This document shows, one piece after another, positions 24,201-32,684 of a DNA stretch of 64,000 nucleotides. A model generated the notes under the pieces. It was given only the letters and a program-made list of their open reading frames with translations, was not told the DNA's origin and made no database searches. The DNA lies in contig JBBBDQ010001122.1 in NCBI GenBank assembly GCA_037127315.1, positions 4,952,001-5,016,000 of the forward strand, read 5' to 3'. The stretch comes from Ascarosepion bandense. Taxonomy: Eukaryota > Mollusca > Cephalopoda > Sepiida > Sepiidae. Positions within the stretch are counted from its first letter, which is position 1. Each line of letters starts with the position of its first letter. The position numbers were made by a program, and so were the translations under genes.

Positions 24201-24713
24201 TCACTCACCTGGCTGATGATTCGAAAGGCTCTCTGGGTAGGCAAGAGGCTTCATGCAGCAGGCCTAACACCAAAATCAACCTGCGTGCGTTGTGGGCTGA
24301 CGACGGAAACCGTCGATCATGCCTTCTTCCACTGCAGTGTTGTTGCTCCGTTGTGTAAGTTTCTTGAAGACCTCATGGTTCGTATGCTGCGTGGAAAGTT
24401 CTTTGTCCTTGAGGCTAGTTCTGTTTGTAGCAATGTCGTGCCTCCGTTATCTAGGGCTGAGCACTATGTGCTCTTTTGCTTACTAGGTGTTATGCGAATC
24501 GTGATTTGGACGACGCGACAGAAGGAATTCTATGGTGATGAGAAGTTTACCTCTTCCCAACTGATCTTGTTCTTTAAGCATCAGCTTAAAGTCAAGATCA
24601 GGACGGAAAGGAAACGACTCACTCCATCTGAATTTGGCAAAAGGTGGGTGAGTCTTGCGCGATTCTGTCGAGTGAAAGGTGCTGACCTGGAGTGGTTGTT
24701 TGATGCTGGTTAG
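21247..24713 (+). pseudogene. LINE ORF2 protein: endonuclease-reverse transcriptase, frameshifted
   Basis: ORF2 nicks the target and copies the LINE RNA there. Segments lie in three frames: 21247-21723 (endonuclease N-half), 21713-22303 (endonuclease C-half and linker) and 22269-24713 (RT to the C-terminus), so two indels (near 21715 and near 22265-22290) are needed to read it through. Endonuclease motifs: NARGL, QET, VYAPN, AGDWNAVLD, then SYLDRVLV and TDHRLV. The RT has KTPGLDGLP (about residue 120 of the last segment), a DQSKAFDRV motif, RQGCPLSPL and the catalytic YADD (about residues 349-352). The C-terminus has a Cys-His motif, CVRCG…HAFFHC (about residues 672-688). Combined length of roughly 1,150 residues fits Tx1/L1-type ORF2. 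No internal stops. Confidence 0.92.
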
Positions 24714-25465
24714 GCATCAGGATATTGGGTGTGCTGGGCAGAACATGTGCACCCCGTCCCTGTTAGGTTAGTGTAGGGAAAGTTTGATTTTTTCTGTTTT
24801 TTGCTTCATTGTTAACTTAGCTAGGTTATGATTGCTCATTGGCCCCCTTTTCTTTTTTTCTCCCCTATTTTTCTTTAGTTTAACCCCCCTTCCCTTCCCT
24901 CCTTAGGTGTTCAACAATGTTAGTTCCCCGGTGGATGCGTGGCGACTTTCGTTATTTTTCAAGTGTGCTTTTCGTTTTTGTTATGATGTTTAAATGTGTG
25001 AGTGATTGTGTGAGTGATCGCTGAGCGGATATATGGTACTATTATATTTCTAAAGCCACGCATTATTTTTCGTCCGGGGAAGTGACTTTGCTGTCACATT
25101 GTTAGAGTAGTGGGGGGCTTTTATTACTAATACGATTTTATTTAGTTTCTTGTATATATCGTTTATTCATTGTATAAAACCATTGGGGATATTTTAAATG
25201 TTGTTATTTTCTGCCCATGCCCTCCACTGAACATTGTAAATATGGGAGTTAAGTAGGACAACATAGAGCAGCTGAGGTTTTATGGTGAACGTTGTAAGAA
25301 TGGTAAGTAAAAATGTGGTATTATGGTGTCCGGTTTATTGTAAGTGTGTCAGGGTCGACGAAAGTGAATAGCTAAGTTAAATTAGGACAGATGATGACCA
25401 GCCTTCCCCATCCCCAATTTGGGCCTTGTGCCATATTTTTTGTATTAACTACAAAAATAAATACA
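24714..25465 (+). other. 3' UTR of the Tx1-like LINE
   Basis: About 750 bp of T-rich, non-coding sequence. It ends in ACAAAAATAAATACA without a true poly(A), as in several Tx1-like LINEs. Near the end, AATTTGGGCCTTGTGCCATA resembles the first part of family C repeats (AATTCGGCCTTGTGTCATA), a possible shared 3' recognition sequence. Confidence 0.7.
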
Positions 25466-25486
25466 TTCAGTGGCGTCAATTTCTTG
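25466..25486 (+). repeat. Right copy of the LINE's 21-bp target-site duplication
   Basis: Identical over 21 bases to 17977-17997 (starts TTCAGTGGCGTC, ends AATTTCTTG). The undisturbed single copy is in the 3' LTR at 29566-29586. This proves that the LINE inserted into the LTR after the LTR element was in place. Confidence 0.95.
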
Positions 25487-25652
25487 GCGTGAAGCTGACG
25501 CAGAGAGACGCAGTGAAAAGGTGGAAGGAGGAAAGTGGAGTAGGAAGAGGAAGAGGCGTAGCAAGAAGCCAGCTGGGAGAGCGTTGAATTGAAATCCAAC
25601 GGTCTGCGGTTCGATCCCTGGTTCTGCACTCACTAGAAGAAAGTGTGCAACA
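25487..25652 (+). repeat. 5' LTR, second part (166 bp)
   Basis: Matches 29587-29752 of the 3' LTR without a difference I can see. It contains the tRNA-like segment at 25561-25628 and ends GTGTGCAACA, consistent with TG…CA LTR termini. Confidence 0.95.
25561..25628 (+). other. tRNA-like segment in the 5' LTR
   Basis: Same sequence as 29661-29728 in the 3' LTR. It resembles tRNA-Phe: GGGAGAGCGTTGAA, a loop TTGAAAT with GAA in anticodon position, and a perfect pol III B box GGTTCGATCC, ending GTTCTGCA. The D, anticodon and T stems contain mismatches, so it is unlikely to be a working tRNA. It could act as an internal pol III promoter or an RNA structure. Confidence 0.7.
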
Positions 25653-25664
25653 AGCTATTTCGGC
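25653..25664 (+). promoter_or_regulatory. Candidate primer-binding site complementary to the 5' end of tRNA-Phe
   Basis: AGCTATTTCGGC begins at the first base after the 5' LTR and is the exact reverse complement of nucleotides 1-12 of metazoan tRNA-Phe (GCCGAAATAGCT). The complementarity starts at the LTR boundary and stops at tRNA nucleotide 1. Usual primer sites pair with the tRNA 3' end and begin TGG; none is present here. Copia and Ty5 use internal tRNA-iMet fragments, so a fragment primer has precedent, but a 5'-end tRNA-Phe fragment would be new to me. Confidence 0.6.
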
Positions 25665-25667
25665 GTA

Positions 25668-26411
25668 ATGGGGGACAGGTTCGACCTGAAATTGATTCCA
25701 GAGTTCAGTGGCTCGACCCCAGTACTTGACTGGGTGGAAAAAGTGGAACTGCATTGTCTCTTGTCTGGTGTCAAAAACATTGAACATGTGATTCCTCTGC
25801 GTTTGTCCGGTGGGGCTTTCGCTGTGTATCAACAGCTCAGTGCTGAGGAAAAACAGAATTATGAGAGGATCAAGGCAGCCCTATACAAAGCGTTTGCTAT
25901 CGACCCCGCCACTGCCTGGGAGCAATTTGAGGCAAGACAATTACATCCTGGCGAAACTGTGGACGTATATTTGGCCGAGCTGACGAAGTTGACGGTGTTG
26001 TTCGGTGGGCTGCCCGAGCGGGCCTTGGCATATAAATTTCTGGCGGGGCTCCCAACCGGAGCAAAACAGCTCCTGCGGGCGAGCTCAAACATAACCTCGT
26101 TGCCCCTTAATGACCTGGTGGACCGAGCCAGAACCGTGATGAAGGATAATTCCGAGCTGAGAGATCCGGTAATCGCCGCTGCACAATCCACACCGAGTGA
26201 TGATAAACCGTCTCAGGGCCTTAGCCCGCGTGGTGGGGTCGTGTGTTATAGGTGCGATGGCCAGGGCCACATTGCAAGGAACTGCAGACGGCGACCGACA
26301 GCTGTTCGCTGCTACCGGTGTAATGAAACCGGACATATGGCCCGGGATTGTGCGGGAAACGGGGCCGGGGACAAGGTGCCGGCGTCGACCTTTCCCCAAA
26401 GCAGAAATTAG
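25668..26411 (+). CDS. gag: Gag-like protein with two CCHC zinc knuckles
   Basis: Structural protein of the retrotransposon particle. 247 residues from an ATG only 15 nt after the 5' LTR; the primer-like site lies in that short leader. The N-terminal region has the capsid-like features of Ty3-type Gag (WEQFEARQLHPGETVDVYLAEL is a typical retrotransposon gag stretch). Two CCHC knuckles lie near residues 193-206 (CYRCDGQGHIARNC) and 217-230 (CYRCNETGHMARDC), which bind genomic RNA. The stop is TAG at 26409-26411. pol overlaps in the -1 frame, entered at the GGGAAAC signal at 26354-26360. The frame looks intact. Confidence 0.92.
   Translation: MGDRFDLKLIPEFSGSTPVLDWVEKVELHCLLSGVKNIEHVIPLRLSGGAFAVYQQLSAEEKQNYERIKAALYKAFAIDPATAWEQFEARQLHPGETVDVYLAELTKLTVLFGGLPERALAYKFLAGLPTGAKQLLRASSNITSLPLNDLVDRARTVMKDNSELRDPVIAAAQSTPSDDKPSQGLSPRGGVVCYRCDGQGHIARNCRRRPTAVRCYRCNETGHMARDCAGNGAGDKVPASTFPQSRN
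26354..26397 (+). promoter_or_regulatory. Programmed -1 ribosomal frameshift signal between gag and pol
   Basis: Slippery heptamer G GGA AAC (26354-26360) sits exactly in gag phase. After a 6-nt spacer (26361-26366) comes a stem: GGGGA, bulged C, AAGGT (26367-26377) pairs with ACCTT TCCCC (26388-26397), giving 10 base pairs around a 10-nt loop. Slipping back one base enters the pol frame, which is open from here. This is the standard retroviral X XXY YYZ arrangement. Confidence 0.88.
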
Positions 26412-27968
26412 AGGCGCTTCCGATCATTCAGGTATATGTCAACGAGACATTGTGCTCAGCACTCCTCGACTCCGGGTGCTCCCGCACCATAGTGTTCGTA
26501 GACCTCTGCCACACTTGGAAGGAGAAGGGTGTCAGGGTAACCACCATCAGTGGAGAATCGCGGACATGTTGCGGGGTGGGTGCGATAAACATCCGTACAA
26601 GAACAGGAAACTCGGCCAACGTCGAGGCGCTAGTAGCGCTCAAAAAACCACTGAACTTTGACCTGCTTCTAGGCTATGATGCCATCAGAGCCCTAGGTGG
26701 TGTTCACATAACGCAGACGGGGGAAGTGCAGTTTCAAGAGAGGACCCCAGTGTGCGCAGCGCTGAGGATCGACCAGCCAGACTTTAGTGTCGAATTTGAC
26801 CAGCACCAGAAGGCTTGGACCGCCTCATGGAAGTGGTCGGGAAATCAGCAGCCAGCAAAATTGCGGAACGAAGTAGCCGAGTACCATGTGCCCGACCAAA
26901 TAAGGCCTGCATACGAAGAGGAGCTTCGTGAATGGATCAAGGATGGCTGGTTAATTCCTTACCCCTATGAGAAACTTGGACCTCCCAAAGGTTTGATCCC
27001 GCTGATGGCGGTTACTCAGCACAACAAAGCAAAAGTGAGGCCAGTGATGGACTACCGCGAACTAAATGCGCATGTTGATGCATTTACGGCAGATGCTGAT
27101 GTTTGCGCCAGCAAGCTACGAGAATGGCGCCAGCAGGGTTCCAATGTGTCCCTGCTGGATCTAAGAAAAGCGTATCTGCAGATCCGGGTCAGCGAAACGA
27201 TGTGGCCGTTTCAGACGGTGGTGTTTGCCGGCAGAAGGTACTGCCTTACCAGACTGGGCTTCGGGCTGAACGTGGCACCCCAAATAATGAAGACCATAGT
27301 CAACGCTGTGTTGTCACAGCAAGAAACAATGAAAGAGGGGACATCGACGTACCTTGATGACATATACGTGAACGAAGACGTTGTATCATCATCACGCGTA
27401 AGGACCAAACTGGCCGAGTTTGGCCTGATTTGCAAGGACCCGGAACATTTGGAGGATGGCGCCCGTGTCTTGGGCCTGAAAGTTCGAAAGGAGCGGGGGA
27501 CTTTGAAGTGGGGGCGCGGAACTGCAGTTCCTGAAGTACCCGAAGTCTTTACGAGACGAGTGGTCTTCTCCCTGTGTGGAAAACTTGTGGGGCACCTACC
27601 AGTGTGTGGATGGACTCGTGTAGCAACAGGCACCATAAAAAGGAGGGCAAGCGCAGTCACCAAAGACTGGGATGATGAAACGACGGACGATCTGTTGGTT
27701 CGCATGGTGAAGGAGACCATCGCAAGGGTAAAGCAGGATGACCCCGCAAAGGGAGACTGGTGTGTGCAGGGAGACGAATTGAGCGTGTGGGTGGATGCGA
27801 GCTCTGTGGCGATTGGTGTGCTGCTTGAGGAGAACGGAGCTGCGATTGAGGACGCCTGCTGGCTGCGACCGACGAATGACGCTGCTCACATCAACCTGGC
27901 AGAGCTCGATGCGGTGACGAAAGGCATTAACCTGGCACTCCAGTGGAAAGTCAAGAAATTACACATAC
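26360..27968 (+). CDS. pol: Pol, first segment: protease, reverse transcriptase and N-part of RNase H
   Basis: Read by -1 frameshift from gag. Residue numbers below count from the open frame start at 26348. Aspartic protease: LLDSGCS (catalytic D at about 41). Reverse transcriptase: VRPVMDYRELN, LLDLRKAYLQI (motif A), GFGLNVAPQIM, and the catalytic YLDD at about 335-338. RNase H begins at VWVDASSVAIG (D about 483) with the second acidic residue in HINLAELDAV. The frame then breaks: it runs to a stop at 28016-28018, while the TDS motif and all downstream domains continue in another frame. Related proteins are found in Gypsy-like elements of flatworms and arthropods, from memory. Confidence 0.9.
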
Positions 27969-29387
27969 ACAGATTCGCTGTGCGTGTACCACTGGATATC
28001 AAACACACTGACAGGTAAGGCCAGGGTGCGCACCAAGGCGGCCAGCGAGATGCTGATCAGACGGAGGTTGGAGACCATAAGAAAGCTAGTAACAGAGTAC
28101 AATCTGTCTGTGGATGTGGTACTTGTCACCTCAAACTGCAACCTCGCTGATAGGCTCACTCGGGTGCCTCAGAGATGGATTGATGCCGTGAAGAAAGAAG
28201 CTGGGCCAGTACCGTTACTATGTGCTGCCTCTGTGGAGGCGGCAGACAAAATCAGGGAAATACACCACATCAGTGGGCACCCCGGAGTGAGACGGACATG
28301 CTATTTTGTACAATTGACCAATCCGTCAGTGTCAAAAAGTGCAGTGAGAGCGGTGGTCAAGGAATGCCAAACATGCCAGTCAATCGACCCCGCCCCAGCG
28401 AGATGGCGGAGGGGTCGGCTGGGAACAGACATGACTTGGAGCCGACTGGGTATGGACATAACCCATTATGGCAGCCAGCACTTCCTCACACTGATAGATT
28501 GCGGACCGACGAGGTTTGCGATCTGGCGCCCGTTGGCACGCCAGGACTCCTCCAGTGTCATCCGTGAATTGGAATCCATATTTTACGAAAGGGGGCCGCC
28601 TGAAGAGATCCTCACGGACAACGATACTGCCTTCTGCAGCGTAGAATTTAGGCGTTTTGTAGACGAGTGGGGGATCAGGCTCAGACACCGATGTGCATAT
28701 GTGCCGAGTGGCAACGGCATAGCAGAGCGGTGCCACCGAAGCGTGAAGAGGACCGCGGCCAGGAAGGCGTGCACTATTGCAGAAGCGGTCTATAGATATA
28801 ATGCAACACCGAGGGATGCTGTGACTGCTGTGAGCGCACCCGCCAATGCAATCCATCGCTACCGAGTGCGCATCAAGGGCATTGACGCGCGTCTGCCTGA
28901 TCGGCGGGGAACAAGAGGGCCGTATGAATTAGGGGACACCGTCTGGGTGAAGCCTCCCAATAGCCGGTGCACCACCAGTTTTCGAAGGGGACGAATCACC
29001 GGCATCGTCAGTGAGCAGGCCGTGCTGGTTGATGGTACTCCACGCCATGTGAGGGACATTCGGCCCGCCCTGAATACGAATTCGTTGACAAGTAGCGGCA
29101 GTGGTGAATCATCCAATGACGAACTGTGGATTCGACCTACGCCCCGCGAGTCTGATGGTCCGACTGCGAACCCCGACGCTGTTGCCGATAATTCCGATGC
29201 CACTTCTGAGAGCTCAGATGAAGAAATCCAGACAATCCCCCTTCGTAGGAGTGCCCGCAACAAGCGGCCACGTCCGCCTTGCCACATGTGTGGTCTTGAG
29301 ACCAGGGGGGAGTGTGAACATGAAAGGGCGACTAGCGGCGGCTCTGGAAAAAGAGAGTTCGTTTGTGTCTGGCTTGCAAAGCAGTAA
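27969..29387 (+). pseudogene. pol: Pol, second segment: end of RNase H and integrase (out of frame with first segment)
   Basis: This frame starts with the RNase H TDS motif and continues through NLADRLTRVPQRW. The integrase zinc-binding HHCC region follows (HHISGHPGVRR…CQTCQ), then the catalytic D,D-35-E: D in GMDITHYG (about 28455), D in LTDNDTAF (about 28616) and E in GIAERCHR (about 28724). After the core comes a GPY-like module, GPYELGDTVWV. The tail is S/E/D-rich, then RRSARNKRPRPP. The stop lies 75 nt inside the 3' LTR. A loss of two bases (or gain of one) in an ACAC run near 27967-27970 shifted the frame relative to the first segment; otherwise the domains look complete. Confidence 0.9.
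29303..29312 (+). promoter_or_regulatory. Polypurine tract
   Basis: AGGGGGGAG directly upstream of the TGTGAACATG start of the 3' LTR, the expected place for plus-strand DNA priming. It lies inside the integrase reading frame. Confidence 0.8.
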
Positions 29388-29752
29388 TCTGTTCCAAAGA
29401 AAGAAAATAATAATAATACTCACCTCTGTCTTAATAATCCACCTTCAGCTCATTCTAAAGGAAAAAAGAGAGGAGGCCCTCGAGGGGAATTTTTATAGAC
29501 CGAGGAAATGGATTATGGGTAGAGAAATGGATTATAAAACTGACCGACCAAGTTCACTCGAGGATTTCAGTGGCGTCAATTTCTTGGCGTGAAGCTGACG
29601 CAGAGAGACGCAGTGAAAAGGTGGAAGGAGGAAAGTGGAGTAGGAAGAGGAAGAGGCGTAGCAAGAAGCCAGCTGGGAGAGCGTTGAATTGAAATCCAAC
29701 GGTCTGCGGTTCGATCCCTGGTTCTGCACTCACTAGAAGAAAGTGTGCAACA
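29313..29752 (+). repeat. 3' LTR (440 bp)
   Basis: Starts TGTGAACATG and ends GTGTGCAACA, followed by the AGGTG duplication. It carries the uninterrupted LINE target sequence at 29566-29586 and the tRNA-like segment at 29661-29728. A TATA-like TTATAAAA lies near 29530. By eye it is identical to the reassembled 5' LTR except for one A. Confidence 0.95.
29661..29728 (+). other. tRNA-like segment in the 3' LTR
   Basis: Second copy of the segment described at 25561-25628: degenerate tRNA-Phe-like, B box GGTTCGATCC, GAA in anticodon position. GTTG/CAAC (29683-29686 with 29697-29700) closes the anticodon-arm-like hairpin. The A box is imperfect (AGCCAGCTGGGAG). In the 3' LTR it could direct pol III transcription into flanking DNA. 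Confidence 0.7.
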
Positions 29753-29757
29753 AGGTG
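29753..29757 (+). repeat. Right target-site duplication AGGTG of the LTR element
   Basis: Matches 17718-17722 exactly. Confidence 0.9.
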
Positions 29758-29988
29758 TAATTTTCTTTTCAGCCTGAGGCATAATGAATGAGAACTATTT
29801 ATGAGGAAGATGATACTCGCTTTTAATTTTGGCCGTACGTGATGTTATGTTCTTTTGCAAAATTGAGAAGAAAGCGAAAAACCATTCCATCGCCACAACT
29901 CCCTCGATTATTTTTTTAAATATCTTAACTTCATAGGCGTTTTCCTATATTTTTTTTTTTTTAACCCAAAAGAGACTGTTCGAAACCC

Positions 29989-30294
29989 TTTGTGGCGCAG
30001 TGGATATCGGCTCGGAACGAGAAATCGGGGAACCGAGTTCGAATTCCAGTTGAATTCCTTGCATTCACTTACGCGCAAATACCCTTGGGAAAGGTATTCA
30101 TCCGACTCTTCCCTCCAGTTATGGGTGAAATAATAGGACGGATTGGGTTCTATAGCCTTGGTCGTCAACGAGTCTACCGCAGAAAGCAATGGCAACCTAC
30201 TGCGGGATAATCTTCTGCCCAGTCAGTCATGCCTCTTTCGAGACATGATTGCCCAAAGCGTGTATCGCGCATGGCACTAACCCTGACTGACTGA
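29989..30294 (+). mobile_element. tRNA-headed SINE, full-length copy
   Basis: tRNA-like head with A box TGTGGCGCAGTGGATATCGG and B box GAGTTCGAATTCC. The common body follows (CATTCACTTACGCGCAAATA, TTCCCTCCAGTTATGGG, CAGAAAGCAATGGCAACC), then a 3' hairpin (CATGCCTC-TTTC-GAGACATG), then ATGGCACTAACCCTGACTGA. There are at least 13 full or partial copies in the window. Such SINEs are transcribed by pol III and mobilised by a partner LINE. The body may correspond to the Ceph-SINE type of cephalopods, but I could not check. Confidence 0.85.
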
Positions 30295-30826
30295 AGACTG
30301 TATTCAAAATCAGCATCGTTTCATTACCCCGCTCAACCAATTGCCAGCCAATTGTCTTCCTCATAATTGTATATTTTAAGGATGACCTCGAAATTTATCT
30401 GATAATAGTTAAATAACATCACGTATAACCAAGCAATGCAAACAAGAAATCCGACAAAATTAACCGTTCAAAATGACTTCAAATAATAGAAACATTAAGC
30501 ATTCGAAAAAGAACCAAGCTCAATAAAAGTATGATTCTTAAAAGGAAAAACAAACTAAATATTTCTTTTAAAAATTAACCAACAAATGACACAGCACGAA
30601 ATGACAAATCAACACGCAATACTTAAAAACGAAAAATGACGCGTGATGACGCGATATTTGAAAAACGATGATACTAACATCCACACATATTCTTTTAGAA
30701 AGTGATACAAAATGTGAAAGGCCTCTTTGGACTGAAAATTCTGTGGCGGGTGGGGAACGTATAACAGTATCCGAAACAACAGTGGGAAAATCTTACAAAC
30801 GACGCCTTTCGCTATCAGGGAAGCTG
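30295..30826. other. No recognisable feature
   Basis: A-rich sequence without coding or recognised repeats. Confidence 0.45.
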
Positions 30827-31163
30827 AGTTTGAGTTTTGTTTAATGGGTTATTTAATGCTAAAAAGGTGGGTGGTTTAAGGCTTTTTTTAATGTTCAGTT
30901 ATAATGAGAAGGTTCATTTAATCACATTTTAATGAGAAATTTTTGTTTTTATTCTTTTTTATTTTAGAAAACTGAAAATATCTAGTTTTGTATTCAAAAA
31001 TGTTTTGCTGAGAATTTATTTTCCTTCAAAAATGTGTTATAATTTTTTCTTCAAAAATGTATGTTTTCCTAAAAAATATATATTATTTTTATGTATATAA
31101 AGTGTATTTTTATACTTTCATAGTGTTTTTATCACAGTTTAGGGTTTAACTATTTTCCCATAG
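30827..31163 (+). repeat. Interspersed repeat family B, copy 4 (3' truncated)
   Basis: Family B from GAGTTTTGTTTAATGGGTTA up to TTTTCCCATAG. The conserved last 130 bp are missing, replaced by a CR1-like fragment on the opposite strand. Confidence 0.75.
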
Positions 31164-31725
31164 ACGCCATGAAAATATTTGTAGAAGAGACAGAGGGAAG
31201 CCACATCTCATCGGTGAGAAAGTGGCTGGAGTCGAGCTGTCAGGTCGGGATCGATTACATTGCAGATTCTCTTCTGGATCCTGTCGAGAACCCCACTCCC
31301 GAGATGAATAGCAGGGGCGCCCGACCAGATATGAGAACTATTCAATGGACGGATGGTTGATTTGTATATGTGCAAGATGTCCTCAAGCGAGAAAAACTTC
31401 CTGGCTCGACACAGTGACCCAACATTCCAAGCAGTAGATTTAACTACTGATTCAATGTAATTGTTTCACTTGAAGTCGGAAGAGAGAGTGGGACCGAAGA
31501 AGCGCAGTGTATTACATTCGGGAAGTCTAGCTTGATCCATGCTGACGGGGACAGGAGAGTGTCTATGATGGTTGACAGATGGCAGCTTTGTTTTAAAAGC
31601 ATTAAAGTTTACGAGCCATTTCTTAGCCCAATTCACCAGAGATTGGAGGTCCTTCTCATACAACATTTTTATTTTGTTGCTTCCTTGTTTCTGTTTGTTT
31701 TTATAAAAGATTCCCACCAACACGT
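31164..31725 (-). mobile_element. CR1/L2-like LINE: RT C-terminal coding fragment
   Basis: On the minus strand, 31723-31164 reads through most of the last third of a CR1/L2-type RT: LVNWAKKWLVNFNAFKTKL, LPECNTLRFFGPTLSSDFKW, YIESVVKSTAWNVGSLCRAR, KFFSLEDILHIYKSTIHP, SGAPAIHLGSG, ending in VASLCLFYK-type sequence interrupted by stops. This is the segment just upstream of the fragment at 33150-33635. The order on the two strands suggests two independent insertions of one family. Confidence 0.8.
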
Positions 31726-32258
31726 ATAATAATCTACATTTTCAGTTAAAGTTAACAAAAAAAAAAAAAAAATCATCCTTGACAATGGGTAATAAAATTA
31801 AAAAGTTTAATGACAGCACCGAGCTAGTTGTTTATAATCAAACTTTACATTTGTGTATTTTGGCAATCCTTTTTAGAAACTAAGTTAAGTTTATAATTTT
31901 CTTTTCTGAGCTAGCATTATATAGAAATTTTGCGGATGTTATGTGTCTGAACGATTTCGGCTATATATTTAGCCATTATTAAGGATGATTTTATTCGTTC
32001 TTTTAATTGAATTTATGGATTGTTTATGTTTGTAAAGATTAATGTTTTATTTTCCAAACACGGTCAGCATGTTGTGGATATGTTCAAAGATTTTTTTGAG
32101 TGTTGCTTTTTTTTGTTTTTTAATAATACTTTCGTCATCGATATAAAAAATAACCAATAATAACTTATATTGCGAAAAGAAAATTATAACACAAGAAAAA
32201 AAAACTAAAAAAAAACTTAACTGCAGTACCTTGTCAATGCTTTTTAATGAAACTTGTG

Positions 32259-32300
<42 letters not shown>

Positions 32301-32380
32301 CCAAGTGGTTAATATTTCATCAAATTAAAATCTTTTACCAATTATGCATTATATTATTAGCAGAGTAGAGTGAGTTATGT
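31726..32380. other. No recognisable gene; (AT)n at about 32263-32299
   Basis: AT-rich, with an AT dinucleotide run. No coding. Confidence 0.5.
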
Positions 32381-32684
32381 TGTTTTGGGTAGCAACCAGT
32401 GGATATCAACTCAGAACTACAAATCGGGGCGCTGAGTTCAAATTACAGTTGAATTCCTTGCATTCACTTATGCACAAATACCATTGGGAAAGATAATCTC
32501 TCTTCCCTCCAGTTATGGGTTAAATAATAGGACAGATTGGGTTCTATAGCCTTGGTTGGCAACTAGTCTACTGCAGAAAGCAATGGCTACCTACTGCGGG
32601 ATAATCTTCTGCCCAGTCAGTCATGTCTCGAAAGAGACATGTTCACCCAAAGCGTGTATCCCGTATGCCACTTAAGTGAATGGG
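32381..32684 (+). mobile_element. tRNA-headed SINE, diverged copy
   Basis: Same layout as 29989-30294, with substitutions in the head (CCAGTGGATATCAACTC; B box GAGTTCAAATTAC). The body and a 3' hairpin (CATGTCTCGAAAGAGACATG, here a near-perfect palindrome) are conserved. Confidence 0.8.

Larger units (their letters stand above)
17998..25465 (+). mobile_element. Full-length Tx1-clade-like non-LTR retrotransposon (LINE)
   Basis: About 7.5 kb, with a 1-kb 5' UTR, ORF1 (RRM-like region plus CCHC knuckle), ORF2 (apurinic-type endonuclease, reverse transcriptase, C-terminal Cys-His motif) and a 750-bp 3' UTR without poly(A). Flanked by a 21-bp target duplication (17977-17997 = 25466-25486), typical of target-primed reverse transcription. 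The ORF2 sequence style (CCLQETR; KTPGLDGLPYELY; SKAFDRVDH; RQGCPLSPLLYV) is that of the Tx1/L1-Tx1 group. Many Tx1 elements are site-specific, so its position inside an LTR deserves attention. Four frameshifts break the ORFs. Confidence 0.93.
17718..29757 (+). mobile_element. Ty3/Gypsy-like LTR retrotransposon, with a nested Tx1-like LINE in its 5' LTR
   Basis: Element bounded by the 5-bp duplication AGGTG (17718-17722 and 29753-29757). Order: 5' LTR part 1, LINE insertion, 5' LTR part 2, primer-binding-like site, gag, pol (protease, RT, RNase H, integrase), polypurine tract, 3' LTR. Removing the LINE and one copy of its target duplication gives a 5' LTR of 441 bp against 440 bp for the 3' LTR. 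The only difference I see is one extra A, so the insertion is young. Domain order and the GPY-like integrase tail fit Ty3/Gypsy (Metaviridae) and 5-bp duplications are usual there; BEL/Pao is the alternative. One frameshift in RNase H disables pol. Confidence 0.93.

Noticed and set aside
25653..25670. Conventional primer-binding site starting TGG
   Set aside because: No TGG at the LTR boundary and no match to a tRNA 3' end; only the tRNA-Phe 5' complement fits.
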